Shown piece by piece: positions 1 through 8,883 of a stretch of DNA of 34,640 nucleotides. Source of the DNA: Candidatus Zixiibacteriota bacterium (GTDB taxonomy: Bacteria; Zixibacteria; MSB-5A5; WJJR01); assembly GCA_016199865.1 (NCBI GenBank), contig JACQFV010000008.1:1-34640 (forward strand). The letters are read 5' to 3'. The position numbers and the translations under genes are program-made. Within the stretch, counting starts at the first letter, position 1, and the number at the start of each line of letters is the position of its first letter. The notes beneath the pieces are model-generated. The model had not been told where the DNA came from. It worked only from the letters and a program-made list of their open reading frames with translations, and made no database searches.

Positions 1-78
1 GAAGTTGGACTGTGGGGATCAGCATCGGATTGTAGAGCCCGCTGATTGATGAAGGCGGGCAATGAACAAATTGAGAGT

Positions 79-135
79 GTGCGCGTCACGCGCCCTCGCG
101 TGACGCTCCGCCACCCGAGGGCGGGTGGCGGGCAC
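79..135. repeat. 57-nt paired-hairpin element, copy A
   Basis: The outer stem GTGC/GCAC (79-82 with 132-135) encloses two hairpins of 24 nt each, separated by one base. Hairpin 1 is 83-106, with a 9-bp stem and loop GCCCTC. Hairpin 2 is 108-131, with a 9-bp stem and loop GAGGGC. The two loops are exact reverse complements. The same geometry recurs at 25794-25850 with compensated stem changes. It lies just upstream of the propeller gene and overlaps the annotated GTG of the longer ORF, which argues against that start. It is seen directly in the sequence; its function is unknown. Confidence 0.8.
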
Positions 136-202
136 TTTTCGGGTTGCTGGCGGAGAGGATCAATTGTTGGACGGACTGAACGCTAACCAGAAGGGGGTAA
201 CA

Positions 203-1438
203 GTGTACTCAAGTCACACATCATGGCGACGTCTGGGGTTCCTAATTCTGATGGGGACGTTCATTCTCGGCCATGCCGTATCGGCCCCCTGCGTGACGGA
301 TCTGGATCGCCTCGTCGTCGTCGACGGGCTGGGGGAGACGTTGTCACTGATCGACCGCTTCCGCGATTCCGTTGCGGTCGGCGTGCGGACCCTTGGGGCG
401 TGCCCCAACCGCATCCGCGATACAGGGACCGATCTGTTGGTCGTGAATTCCTGTTCGGACGATTTATGGGTGCTGAATCGGACCGATTTCACGCTGGAAC
501 GCGCGGTGACCTTCCCTGATGGGGACAATCCCTACGACGTCGCCATCGTCGATGACAGTTTGTGCGCCGTGTCGATGCTCATCACCAATGATGTCGCTGT
601 GGTCAACTACCGCACGGGGGCGAAAGGCAACCATCTGAACGTCGGGACCAGTCCGCAGGCGATTCTGGCGCTGGGACGGCGGCTGTGGGTGGCCAACACC
701 GGCTTCGACTTCGGCACCTTCACATTTGGTCCCGGCACGGTTACAGTTCTCAATGTCGACCTTGAGTCGACCGTGGCGACGATCCCCGTGGGCACCAACC
801 CTCAGGGGCTGGTGGTGGCGCCGGATGGAACCGTCCATGTCCTCTGCACCGGCAACTACTTCGACCAATTCGGCATCCTCTACATTCTCGATCCCGTCGC
901 GTTGACCGTCATTGATTCGCTTCCCGTCGGCGGTTCCCCCGGTGACGTTGTCATCGGTTCCGACGGGGCCGGGTATCTGGCGGCGGGCGGGTTTGTCGAT
1001 TCCGGTCTCGTGTATCGATACGATGCCATCACCCGGCAGGTTCTCAATGGCGCCGGCAATCCCTGGAAGACGGCCGAGGGGGTGATCGCCGTGGCGCCAC
1101 GGGTCGAGGGCGGCGTGTACTGCATCTGCTTCAGCGCCGATTCGGTGACCGCACTGAATCCCAACGGAACTCAGGCGGGAGCATGGCAGGTCGGTGATGG
1201 GCCGGTTCATGCCGCCCTGCTCACCAACAGAATCCCGGGCGATCTCAATGAGGACCAAATCTTGAATGTTCTGGACGTTGTCGGGGTCATCGGCGTGGCG
1301 TTTCGTGGCGCGCCTTTGCCACCGCGACCGGGATCGGGGGACGTAAACGGCGACTGTGTCTACGATATTCTCGACGTCGTCAAATTGATCGACGTCGTAT
1401 TTCGGGGGGGAATCGGACTCCGATGGGGGTGCGCGTGA
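203..1438 (+). CDS. secreted YVTN-like beta-propeller protein with dockerin-like C-terminus
   Basis: This is a predicted extracellular protein of about 411 aa. I prefer the GTG at 203 because AGAAGGGGG lies 5 nt upstream. The ORF-track start at 125 falls inside a repeat element. The chosen start gives a basic N-terminus (SWRRLG), a hydrophobic core and a signal peptidase site near HAVSA. The body has repeated blade-like segments (TVTVLNVDLESTVATIPVGTN, QGLVVAPDGTVHVL) typical of YVTN/NHL-type propellers. The last 60 residues hold two EF-hand-like dockerin repeats, GDLNEDQILNVLDVV..IGVAFRG and GDVNGDCVYDILDVV..IDVVFRG. The same tail type ends the M14 peptidase at 15753-18050. The ligand or role is not recognisable; it may be a surface-displayed binding or scaffold protein. 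Confidence 0.8.
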   Translation: MYSSHTSWRRLGFLILMGTFILGHAVSAPCVTDLDRLVVVDGLGETLSLIDRFRDSVAVGVRTLGACPNRIRDTGTDLLVVNSCSDDLWVLNRTDFTLERAVTFPDGDNPYDVAIVDDSLCAVSMLITNDVAVVNYRTGAKGNHLNVGTSPQAILALGRRLWVANTGFDFGTFTFGPGTVTVLNVDLESTVATIPVGTNPQGLVVAPDGTVHVLCTGNYFDQFGILYILDPVALTVIDSLPVGGSPGDVVIGSDGAGYLAAGGFVDSGLVYRYDAITRQVLNGAGNPWKTAEGVIAVAPRVEGGVYCICFSADSVTALNPNGTQAGAWQVGDGPVHAALLTNRIPGDLNEDQILNVLDVVGVIGVAFRGAPLPPRPGSGDVNGDCVYDILDVVKLIDVVFRGGIGLRWGCA

Positions 1439-1467
1439 TCGTGATGGGGCCAAGGGGAGGATTCGTT

Positions 1468-1857
1468 TTGACAGGTCGATTGCTGCTCATCGTTCCAGCC
1501 GCTTGGCTGACCATCTCGGCCTGCCAGGGCAACGCACCTGGCAAGCAGTCCGCGAAACCAACTGGAGGGGCGCTGATCATTGGATACAGACCCGATTCCG
1601 CCGACACGTTCGCGAGCCGCGCCGGCGATTCATTGACGGCGCTGGCTTGGTTGGAGCGGGCTGCCGATTCGGCCGGCATTGCAGTCACGAGGCGAACGTT
1701 CCCGTTTGGCATACTGGTCGAATCGATCGGCCCGCGTCACAATGGCCAGGGAGGATATTGGCTCTACAAAGTGAACGGCCAGATGATTCCCGAATCCTCC
1801 CACGGCCACCGTGTGGCCCCGACCGACACCGTCGAATTCTTTTTCGATGAACGATAG
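1468..1857 (+). CDS. small DUF4430-like lipoprotein
   Basis: This is a lipoprotein of about 129 aa. The ORF track starts at 1423, inside the previous gene. A TTG at 1468 has AGGGGAGG 7 nt upstream and gives a classical short lipoprotein signal (TGRLLLIVPAAWLTISAC) with lipobox ISAC, so I choose it. The mature part contains LIIGYRPDSADTF, and further on GGYWLYKVNGQMIPESS, which resembles the DUF4430 (transcobalamin C-terminal-like) core with its aromatic-x-YKVNG strand. The protein ends EFFFDER. It starts 29 nt after the propeller gene and is probably co-transcribed. The family assignment rests on one motif and is moderate; the function is unknown beyond a membrane-anchored periplasmic or surface location. 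Confidence 0.65.
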   Translation: MTGRLLLIVPAAWLTISACQGNAPGKQSAKPTGGALIIGYRPDSADTFASRAGDSLTALAWLERAADSAGIAVTRRTFPFGILVESIGPRHNGQGGYWLYKVNGQMIPESSHGHRVAPTDTVEFFFDER

Positions 1858-1881
1858 CGGCTTCGCCGTGACACTTACGAC

Positions 1882-1951
1882 GTAGTGCTGCCACACGTCC
1901 TCGTGTGGCAGCCCATTGCATTCAAGGCGTCACACGAGGACGTGTGCCGCC
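1882..1951. repeat. paired-hairpin element, diverged copy B
   Basis: Hairpin 1 (1888-1911) is again exactly 24 nt, with a perfect 9-bp stem and loop GTCCTC. Hairpin 2 (1926-1951) has a 10-pair stem with one mismatch and loop GAGGAC, the reverse complement of loop 1. The linker is longer (14 nt) than in copies A and C, and no outer stem closes it. A GTAG lies just 5' of hairpin 1. It sits between the lipoprotein gene and the phosphatidyltransferase gene, so the ORF-track start at 1885 inside it is unlikely to be real. Confidence 0.7.
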
Positions 1952-2013
1952 ACCGCCGTGGAGCGCAACAAGAATCGGGGCCTTTTCAACGCGCCCCTTC
2001 CTTGACGGCCCCC

Positions 2014-2586
2014 ATGTCGGGTCGGATATTGGCGCTCATGACGTCAAAGTCCGACGAGCCATGGCTGACCGTACCCAACCTACTGTCCCTCTCGCGCGTT
2101 GCGCTCCTGCCTTTATGGTGGTGGCTGATGGCCTCTCCCGACCGCCGCCTGTGGTGGTGGGGGGGAGGGTTAATCGTCTATGGGATCATGACCGACGTTG
2201 CGGACGGATACCTGGCGCGCCGCTGGCGGCAAGTGACGCAATGGGGCAAGATTTTCGATCCGGTTGGCGACAAAATCGCCGCGGTGGTCGTCGGCATCTT
2301 CTGTATGGTCCATCGCGATCTGCCGGTGCTTGCCTTCGGTCTCGTGACGGGGCGGGATGTGGCGATGGTCGTGGCCGGATGGGTCCGATACCGCCGGCTG
2401 GGTGCGGTGCCGACTTCGGTCAATGTCGGACGGTATGCCGCGCTCCTGTGGGGGATCGTACTCTTGCTTTACGCCTTTGATCTGCAACCGTACGCGCGAA
2501 ACGCCACGTGGCCGGTCGTGGCCTTGTATCTTCTGGCAGGAGTGGTCTATTGGCGCCGACATTCCGCCTCTCCGGAGAGAATTTAG
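2014..2586 (+). CDS. CDP-alcohol phosphatidyltransferase family protein
   Basis: This is an integral membrane enzyme of the CDP-alcohol phosphatidyltransferase family, which moves a phosphatidyl group from CDP-diacylglycerol to an alcohol such as glycerol phosphate. The diagnostic motif D-x2-D-G-x2-A-R-x8-G-x3-D-x3-D is complete at about residues 61-83 (DVADGYLAR...GKIFDPVGD). Five to six hydrophobic segments are present, and the length (about 190 aa) fits PgsA-like enzymes. The N-terminus TVPNLLSLSRVALLP is also typical. The start is uncertain: ATG 2014 or ATG 2038, neither with a good Shine-Dalgarno. The ORF-track start lies in a repeat. The substrate (PgsA versus another alcohol) cannot be settled from the sequence. 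Confidence 0.8.
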   Translation: MSGRILALMTSKSDEPWLTVPNLLSLSRVALLPLWWWLMASPDRRLWWWGGGLIVYGIMTDVADGYLARRWRQVTQWGKIFDPVGDKIAAVVVGIFCMVHRDLPVLAFGLVTGRDVAMVVAGWVRYRRLGAVPTSVNVGRYAALLWGIVLLLYAFDLQPYARNATWPVVALYLLAGVVYWRRHSASPERI

Positions 2587-2718
2587 GGCGCGGAGACCGC
2601 AGCAGCTCCGACGTGGCCAATGGTACCCAGAAACTCTACCTTATAGGTCCTGTTAGCCGTGCGTATTGAGTCTGGATGGACGATCAAGCGACCTGAGAAT
2701 CATGAAGCGACAGCGACG

Positions 2719-5574
2719 ATGGAAAACAGCGTCATAGCACACCAGGAGACAATCGACACCCGAACGACCCTACGGGCTCGGGTAAATGGGGAGGCACGTG
2801 AGGCACGTGCGACAGCCGGGCGCACTTTGCTGGACGTCATCCGCGACGACTGGGGGCTGACCGGCGCCAAACGGGGTTGTGACATCGGCGCCTGCGGCTC
2901 CTGCGCGGTCGTGCTCAACGGCAAGGCCGTGCTCTCCTGCATAGTGCCGGCGGAAAAAGCCCACGATGGAATCATCGAAACGGTGGAAGGGCTGTGCCAG
3001 AACGGCCAACTCCATCCCTTGCAGCAGGGATTCATCGACGCCCACGGCTTTCAATGCGGGATCTGCACCTCCGGTTTTCTCATGTCGGCGAAGGCACTGG
3101 TTGATAAGCATCCTGACCCAACCGAGAAGCAGATCGAACAGGCAATTCACAAGAACATCTGCCGCTGCACGGGATACAATCAGTTGGTCGAGGCGATCAA
3201 ACTCGCCTGCGGCCAGATGACGGTCGACGAACTCGACCACGGCACCTATCGCACGGCGCGCGTGGTCGCGCCGGTCGACGGTACCCCCGAGATGCCGGTG
3301 CGCGAACTCAACGTGGTGGGCAAGCCGCATGCGCGGATCGAATCGCGAAGCCGGGTCGATGGCTCGGCAAAATACACGGCCGACATCGCGATCGCCGGCG
3401 TTCTGCACGGCGTGACCGTTCGTGCCGACCGCGCGTCCGCCGACATTCTGGCGGTCGATATCAATCCGGCGATTGCCGTCGATGGCGTCATCCGCGTGCT
3501 CACCCACCTCGACATCCCCGGCGAAAACGCCTACGGCAAGGTCATCCGTGACCAGCTGGTGTTTGCCGTCGATCAGGTCCGTTACTTCGGCGAGCCGATC
3601 GGCCTGGTAATCGCCGATACGCCCCAAGCCGCGCGGAAAGGGGCCGATGCCGTCCGGATCACCTACGGTTTACGCCCCGGTGTCTATGATCCGGAAGCGG
3701 CGATGGCTGCGGATGCACCCCAAGTGCACAAGGCGGGGAACATCCTCTCGCACTACCACCTGGAGAAGGGGGAAGTTGATTCCGCCTGGAGTCAATGCGC
3801 GCACGTGATCGAACGTCGCTACACGACTCATCCGCAGGACCACTCGCCGATCGAGCCGGAGGCGGCGATCTCGCACTGGGACAATGACGGGCACTTGGTC
3901 GTCATTTCGCCCGGGCAATCGGTCTTTTTCGACCGCCTGAACATCTGCCGGGCGCTGGGAATTCCCAAGGACGACGTCATCTGCGTCCAGCCGGCGATCG
4001 GCGCCGCCTATGGTAAACGCGAGGACATCTACGCTCAGATCCACTGCGCGCTGGCCACATTGGTCACCGGCAAGCCGGTGCGGATGGAATACACGCGTGA
4101 AGAGACGATGTACGTTACGACCAAGCGCACGCAACTGCGCACGAACGTCAAAGGCGGTTGCGACGCCGAAGGGCGCCTCGTGGCGCTGGAGGCGCGGGTG
4201 GTCGGCGACTGTGGCGCCTACGCGTCGTGGTCGGTCAACATCATGCGCAAAGCCGGCGTCCTGGTGTCAGGCCCCTACAGCATTCCCAACATTCGCGTCG
4301 ATTCATACGCCGTCTACACCAACAACCCGATGACCGGCGCCACCCGTGGCTTCGGCGCCGCCGAGACGGCTTTTTGCACCGAATCCTTCATGGACGAACT
4401 GGCGCACGCCGCTGGGATCGACCCGGTGGAGTTTCGACTCAAGAATGCTCTCCGCCCCGGCATGAAATCGGCCACGGATTTTCAACTCCCCGGACCGTTG
4501 CCGGTCGTGGAGACGATCAAGGAAGCGTTGAACGATTATCCGTGGCAGAAGCCACTGGCGCCGCATCCCGATGATCCGCAGCGCTACAAACGGGGTAAAG
4601 GAATGGCCACGATCTGGTACGGCATCGGTTTTGGCTCCGGAATCGAAGACACGCCGGGCGTGATTGCGGAGCTGCACGAGGATGGCTCCGCCACGATCCG
4701 GGTCGGCACGGTGGACTATGGCAACGGCTCCAACACGACCTTCGCCATGATGGCGGCCGAGATGCTGGGCACGACGGTCGAAAACATTCATGTCATCAAT
4801 GGCGACTCCTCGCAGACTCTTAATTGCGGCTCGACGGTGGCAACCAAGCAGACCTACACCACCGGCAATGCCGTCGTCGTCGCCTGCGCGAAGATCCGCG
4901 CCGATATCGATGCTATCGCGGCCCAGTTGTTTGGCGTCACACCCGAACGGATTACGGCGGCCGACGGCATTTATCGTGTCGCGAACGATGGCAACAGGAC
5001 TCTCACGCTCACCGAGATCGCCGGGCGTTTTCAGGAATTCGGCAAGCCGAAGCGCCGCGAAGGGCGATTCGCCGCCGGGGCCATGACCGCGCCCCTGGAC
5101 AAACAAACTGGGTTGGGCAAGGCCTGGTTTCCCATGGCTTATGGAACGCAGATTGCTGAAGTCACAGTCGACACGAAAACGGGGAAGATCGTCGTCGACA
5201 AGCTCGTCGCCGCTCATTATGTCGGCCGCGCGATCAACCCGCGCGCCGTGCGCGGACAGGTGGTCGGCGGCGTCTCGTTCGGAATCGGCTTTGCCCTGAC
5301 CGAGGATTCGAAATACGTAGACGGCATCTGCCAGAACGTGAATTATGACAAGTATAAGCTGATGCGCGTCAATGAAGCGCCGCCGGTGATGGTGATCGCG
5401 GTCGAGCAAGACGAGACAACCGGCCCCTTCGGCGCCATCGGTGTTGGTGAGCCACCGACCCTCGGCCCCGCCCCCGCCATCGCCAACGCCGTCCACGACG
5501 CCATCGGCGTCCGCATACGCGATTTACCCATCACACCCGACAAGATCAAGGAAGCGTTGACCACGCGCCGCTGA
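2719..5574 (+). CDS. fused 2Fe-2S / molybdopterin hydroxylase (xanthine dehydrogenase-aldehyde oxidoreductase family)
   Basis: This is a single-chain molybdenum hydroxylase of about 951 aa (971 if GTG 2659 is used). The N-terminal plant-type 2Fe-2S domain has C-x4-C-x2-C-x11-C (CDIGACGSC...C). The second [2Fe-2S] domain has QCGIC...NICRCTGY. An aldehyde oxidase hammerhead domain (RVDGSAKYTADIAIAGVLHG) and the large Mo-pterin domain follow (SPGQSVFF, TRGFGAAETAF, near-C-terminal GVGEPPT with the candidate catalytic Glu). No FAD domain is present, so the layout resembles Desulfovibrio Mop-type aldehyde oxidoreductase rather than three-subunit XDH. The substrate is unknown. An amidohydrolase follows and moaC lies 13 kb away. 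The start is uncertain; both candidates lack a strong Shine-Dalgarno, and the conserved domain begins about 20 residues after ATG 2719. Confidence 0.85.
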   Translation: MENSVIAHQETIDTRTTLRARVNGEAREARATAGRTLLDVIRDDWGLTGAKRGCDIGACGSCAVVLNGKAVLSCIVPAEKAHDGIIETVEGLCQNGQLHPLQQGFIDAHGFQCGICTSGFLMSAKALVDKHPDPTEKQIEQAIHKNICRCTGYNQLVEAIKLACGQMTVDELDHGTYRTARVVAPVDGTPEMPVRELNVVGKPHARIESRSRVDGSAKYTADIAIAGVLHGVTVRADRASADILAVDINPAIAVDGVIRVLTHLDIPGENAYGKVIRDQLVFAVDQVRYFGEPIGLVIADTPQAARKGADAVRITYGLRPGVYDPEAAMAADAPQVHKAGNILSHYHLEKGEVDSAWSQCAHVIERRYTTHPQDHSPIEPEAAISHWDNDGHLVVISPGQSVFFDRLNICRALGIPKDDVICVQPAIGAAYGKREDIYAQIHCALATLVTGKPVRMEYTREETMYVTTKRTQLRTNVKGGCDAEGRLVALEARVVGDCGAYASWSVNIMRKAGVLVSGPYSIPNIRVDSYAVYTNNPMTGATRGFGAAETAFCTESFMDELAHAAGIDPVEFRLKNALRPGMKSATDFQLPGPLPVVETIKEALNDYPWQKPLAPHPDDPQRYKRGKGMATIWYGIGFGSGIEDTPGVIAELHEDGSATIRVGTVDYGNGSNTTFAMMAAEMLGTTVENIHVINGDSSQTLNCGSTVATKQTYTTGNAVVVACAKIRADIDAIAAQLFGVTPERITAADGIYRVANDGNRTLTLTEIAGRFQEFGKPKRREGRFAAGAMTAPLDKQTGLGKAWFPMAYGTQIAEVTVDTKTGKIVVDKLVAAHYVGRAINPRAVRGQVVGGVSFGIGFALTEDSKYVDGICQNVNYDKYKLMRVNEAPPVMVIAVEQDETTGPFGAIGVGEPPTLGPAPAIANAVHDAIGVRIRDLPITPDKIKEALTTRR

Positions 5575-5597
5575 TCCACAAATTCGTCTGGATGGCC

Positions 5598-5678
5598 CTT
5601 GGGAGGGCGAGGCTCCCGCCGAGCCGCTTTCTGTTGCGGACTTCAAGCACGGCTCCGCAGGAGCGTCGCCCTCCCAAG
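5598..5678. repeat. GGGAGGGCGA-type palindromic element, copy 1
   Basis: A perfect 12-bp outer stem (CTTGGGAGGGCG at 5598-5609 with CGCCCTCCCAAG at 5667-5678) encloses two shorter hairpins, GGCTC-ccgcc-GAGCC and GCTCC-gca-GGAGC. A related copy is at 31975-32048. It fills the gap between the hydroxylase and amidohydrolase genes. It has no T-tract on either side, so it is not a standard terminator. Confidence 0.75.
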
Positions 5679-5720
5679 ACTTGACTTCTCACGCGTTAAT
5701 ACATGAAGTAGCTTCCATCC

Positions 5721-6602
5721 ATGGTTGCATTGCGCCTCCAGCCGTCCCTCGATTACGGCGTCATCGACATCCACATTCACGTTGCGCCGTGGGAGATGAT
5801 GCACGCGCCGATCCTGGCGCAGATGCAAAAGAACCGTCAGCATTTCGAATTCCTCACCTCCATCGCGCGCGACGCCGGACGATTGATCGGAATCATGGAC
5901 GAAGCCGGGATTGCACGGGCGGGGATCATCAATTACGTGGCCCCAGAGATCATGGGATTCACGTTCGAGGCCAACAGATTCTCGGCGGATTATGTGAAGC
6001 AACACCGCGACCGGCTCTTTGCCCACGGTTCCATCGACCCGATCCATTCCAAAGACCCGGAAGGGGAATTGTCCCTCCTGCTCGATGAGTGGGGGATTGC
6101 GGCGATCAAGATTCACCCGCCGCATCAGGGAATCGCGCCCAACGCCTATCTGGAGGGCAACACGATTCTTCCCACGGTGTATGAAGGATGTTCCCGGCGC
6201 GGCGTTCCGGTTGTCTTGCACACCGGGACGACAATCTTCAAAGGCGCCCGAATCAAGTACGGCGATCCGATTCTCATCGACGACGTCGCCTGTGATTTCC
6301 CCGATCTGAAGATAGTTCTCGCGCACGCCGGGCGTCCGCTGTGGACCGAGACGGCGCGATTTCTGGTCAAGCGCCATCCCCATGTCTACATGGATCTCTC
6401 CGGAATTCCCCCACAACGGATCCCGCGATGGTTCCCCGATCTCGACCGTCTGGCCGACAAAGTCCTGTGGGGCACCGACTGGCCGGGGCCGGGCGTGCCG
6501 GATATGGGGACGAATCTGCGGGCGTTTCTGAAGCAGGATCTGGATCAAACTTCGCTGAGGAGAATGCTTCGCGATAATGCGCTGAAATTGTTCTATCCGT
6601 AG
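5721..6602 (+). CDS. amidohydrolase family protein (amidohydrolase-2 type TIM barrel)
   Basis: This is a 293-aa predicted metal-dependent hydrolase or decarboxylase of the amidohydrolase-2 group. Visible motifs are the N-terminal metal-binding DIHIHV, then KIHPPHQG, VVLHTGTT (beta-strand His), LAHAGRP and the C-terminal catalytic-Asp segment VLWGTDWPGPG. Together these match the order expected for a (beta/alpha)8 barrel. It follows the Mo hydroxylase on the same strand, separated by 146 nt that contain a palindromic element. A joint catabolic role for a cyclic or aromatic compound is possible but unproven. Its TAG stop is formed by the GTAG head of the hairpin doublet at 6599-6672. The start ATG 5721 lacks a clear Shine-Dalgarno. 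Confidence 0.8.
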   Translation: MVALRLQPSLDYGVIDIHIHVAPWEMMHAPILAQMQKNRQHFEFLTSIARDAGRLIGIMDEAGIARAGIINYVAPEIMGFTFEANRFSADYVKQHRDRLFAHGSIDPIHSKDPEGELSLLLDEWGIAAIKIHPPHQGIAPNAYLEGNTILPTVYEGCSRRGVPVVLHTGTTIFKGARIKYGDPILIDDVACDFPDLKIVLAHAGRPLWTETARFLVKRHPHVYMDLSGIPPQRIPRWFPDLDRLADKVLWGTDWPGPGVPDMGTNLRAFLKQDLDQTSLRRMLRDNALKLFYP

Positions 6603-6668
6603 GGTGGGTGCTCCGCACCCACCCCTTTTCTCGCTCCGTCCATCATGGGTGGGTGCAAAGCACCCACC

Positions 6669-6672
<4 letters not shown>
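6599..6672. repeat. symmetric GTAG-hairpin doublet (REPIN-like)
   Basis: GTAG at 6599-6602 begins a 10-bp hairpin (GGGTGGGTGC-tcc-GCACCCACCC, 6602-6624). An inverted twin (6647-6669, loop AAA) ends in CTAC at 6669-6672, which is GTAG on the minus strand. Both stems are identical. The doublet exactly fills the space between two convergent genes, and each gene's stop codon is the TAG inside a GTAG head. The architecture matches REP doublets mobilised by RAYT (REP-associated tyrosine transposase) enzymes in other bacteria. No RAYT gene is in the window. It can also act as a bidirectional transcription barrier. Confidence 0.8.
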
Positions 6673-7655
<983 letters not shown>

Positions 7656-7668
7656 AATCTTATGGCGC

Positions 7669-8877
7669 TCAACGGGTCTTGGGGGCTTTCCATTCCGCAG
7701 AGATTACCCGGAAATACAACCTGTCAAGAGTGTGAATAAACTCGTACTCTCCCGGAGTCTCTTCGGTCGTGTGGATAACTCCGAGAGCTTTGAGCTTAAC
7801 GAGAAGGTTGTCTACCTGCTTCTTATCGTCACCCGGAACGGAACTGAGAAGCTGCTTGCGGGTAAATACCCTGCCGGGCAAGGCGGCCATGGCTGATATA
7901 ATTTGCCGATAAGACTTGCTTCTGATCTTGCTGACTACTTGCGGCTCCACGTACTTGAGGCCAATGATCTTGGCCGCCTTGATGATGCCTACTTGGGCGT
8001 CTTCGGAGCTGACTGATTGATCCTGGTTCTGCCAAAAGGCCGCGTCACCCACTTCATGCATGATTGATGGAACACCATCTGAAAAATAGCACAAGTCCCG
8101 AAGTGCTCGCTTCTCAACGGACACGTTTGCGGAAGCGAAAGCTTTTGTGAAAAACGATTCGGTCTTGTCCTTTGGTAACCTATGAAGGACAACAGGCCGG
8201 AAAATGCGACCCACGGATGGCTGACTCTTTGTCAAGGCACCGAGTTTGTCCTCACTGGCAACAACCACTATCGCGAGCGGAATGGCGCGATGGCCACTGG
8301 TTACCATGCCATCGACCCAGCCTTTAAGAAAATTGGCAAAGGTCTGATCACGCACGACTCCGTTGAGGTCGTCCAAGACTATCATCAGGCCATCGATCTC
8401 TGGAGCTAATCGGAGGTAAGTTTCCGTGATCAGCTCGGGGAATCGGAGCTTGAGATCGATTCGAAGCGAAGGGTCCGGTCTGAATTTGACTTGGAGTCCT
8501 GTGCCAAACAGGCCCACGGACACGTGGTCAATGTAGCGATTAAAAACAGTCTTGGCTTTTTGCGCCATTGTATCTGTTGCGAGTTGGGCCAGAAGGCGCT
8601 CTGCAACGAGAGTACAGACTTCTTCGGTCGTGGAAGCGGCTGTGAGCTGACAATACGCGACACCGAATCGTAGGTCTCTTGACGCAAAGGAGGCGGCCAT
8701 CAACGCGAGAGAAGATTTTCCAAACCCACGCTCGCCGCTGATCGCAATATTTTCATTCCGACCCGTCGCGCATTGCCGCAGAAACTGGATGACTTCGCCA
8801 ATCTCGTCCTCTCTGCCGACAAAAAGATCGGCTTGAACGGGTTTGCCTGGCGAAAACGGAGACTCTCTCTCAGTCAT
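7669..8877 (-). CDS. stand-alone AAA-type ATPase with C-terminal winged helix
   Basis: This is a protein of about 402 aa starting at ATG 8877; the ORF track extends to a GTG six codons upstream. It begins ADLFVGREDEI, the usual entry to an Orc1/Cdc6-like or AAA_16 NTPase. Walker A is GERGFGKSS (about 48-56) and Walker B is LMIVLDDL (about 164-171). A sensor-like SDGVPSIMHEVGDAAF follows, then a predicted winged helix (RQIISAMAALPGRVFTRKQLL...LVKLKALGVIHTTEE). No signal peptide or membrane segment is present. Codon use and base composition are visibly less GC-rich than in mtnA and sdhB on either side, which suggests acquisition. A sigma70-like promoter fits a nearly leaderless mRNA. The role is not known; DNA-associated regulation or a defence or signalling ATPase are possibilities. 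It precedes mtnA by 13 nt. Confidence 0.75.
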   Translation of the reverse strand: MTERESPFSPGKPVQADLFVGREDEIGEVIQFLRQCATGRNENIAISGERGFGKSSLALMAASFASRDLRFGVAYCQLTAASTTEEVCTLVAERLLAQLATDTMAQKAKTVFNRYIDHVSVGLFGTGLQVKFRPDPSLRIDLKLRFPELITETYLRLAPEIDGLMIVLDDLNGVVRDQTFANFLKGWVDGMVTSGHRAIPLAIVVVASEDKLGALTKSQPSVGRIFRPVVLHRLPKDKTESFFTKAFASANVSVEKRALRDLCYFSDGVPSIMHEVGDAAFWQNQDQSVSSEDAQVGIIKAAKIIGLKYVEPQVVSKIRSKSYRQIISAMAALPGRVFTRKQLLSSVPGDDKKQVDNLLVKLKALGVIHTTEETPGEYEFIHTLDRLYFRVISAEWKAPKTR

Positions 8878-8883
8878 ACGAGA

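Noticed and set aside
37-60. Hairpin GCCCGC...GCGGGC near the window start
   Set aside because: It has only a 6-bp stem and a 12-nt loop, and no T-tract follows; it is too weak to call a terminator.
464-1453. 329-aa minus-strand ORF
   Set aside because: It is antisense to the propeller protein; no start signal or motif is seen.
4303-5496. 397-aa minus-strand ORF
   Set aside because: It is fully antisense to the molybdenum hydroxylase, has no recognisable motif, and is a GC-rich shadow frame.
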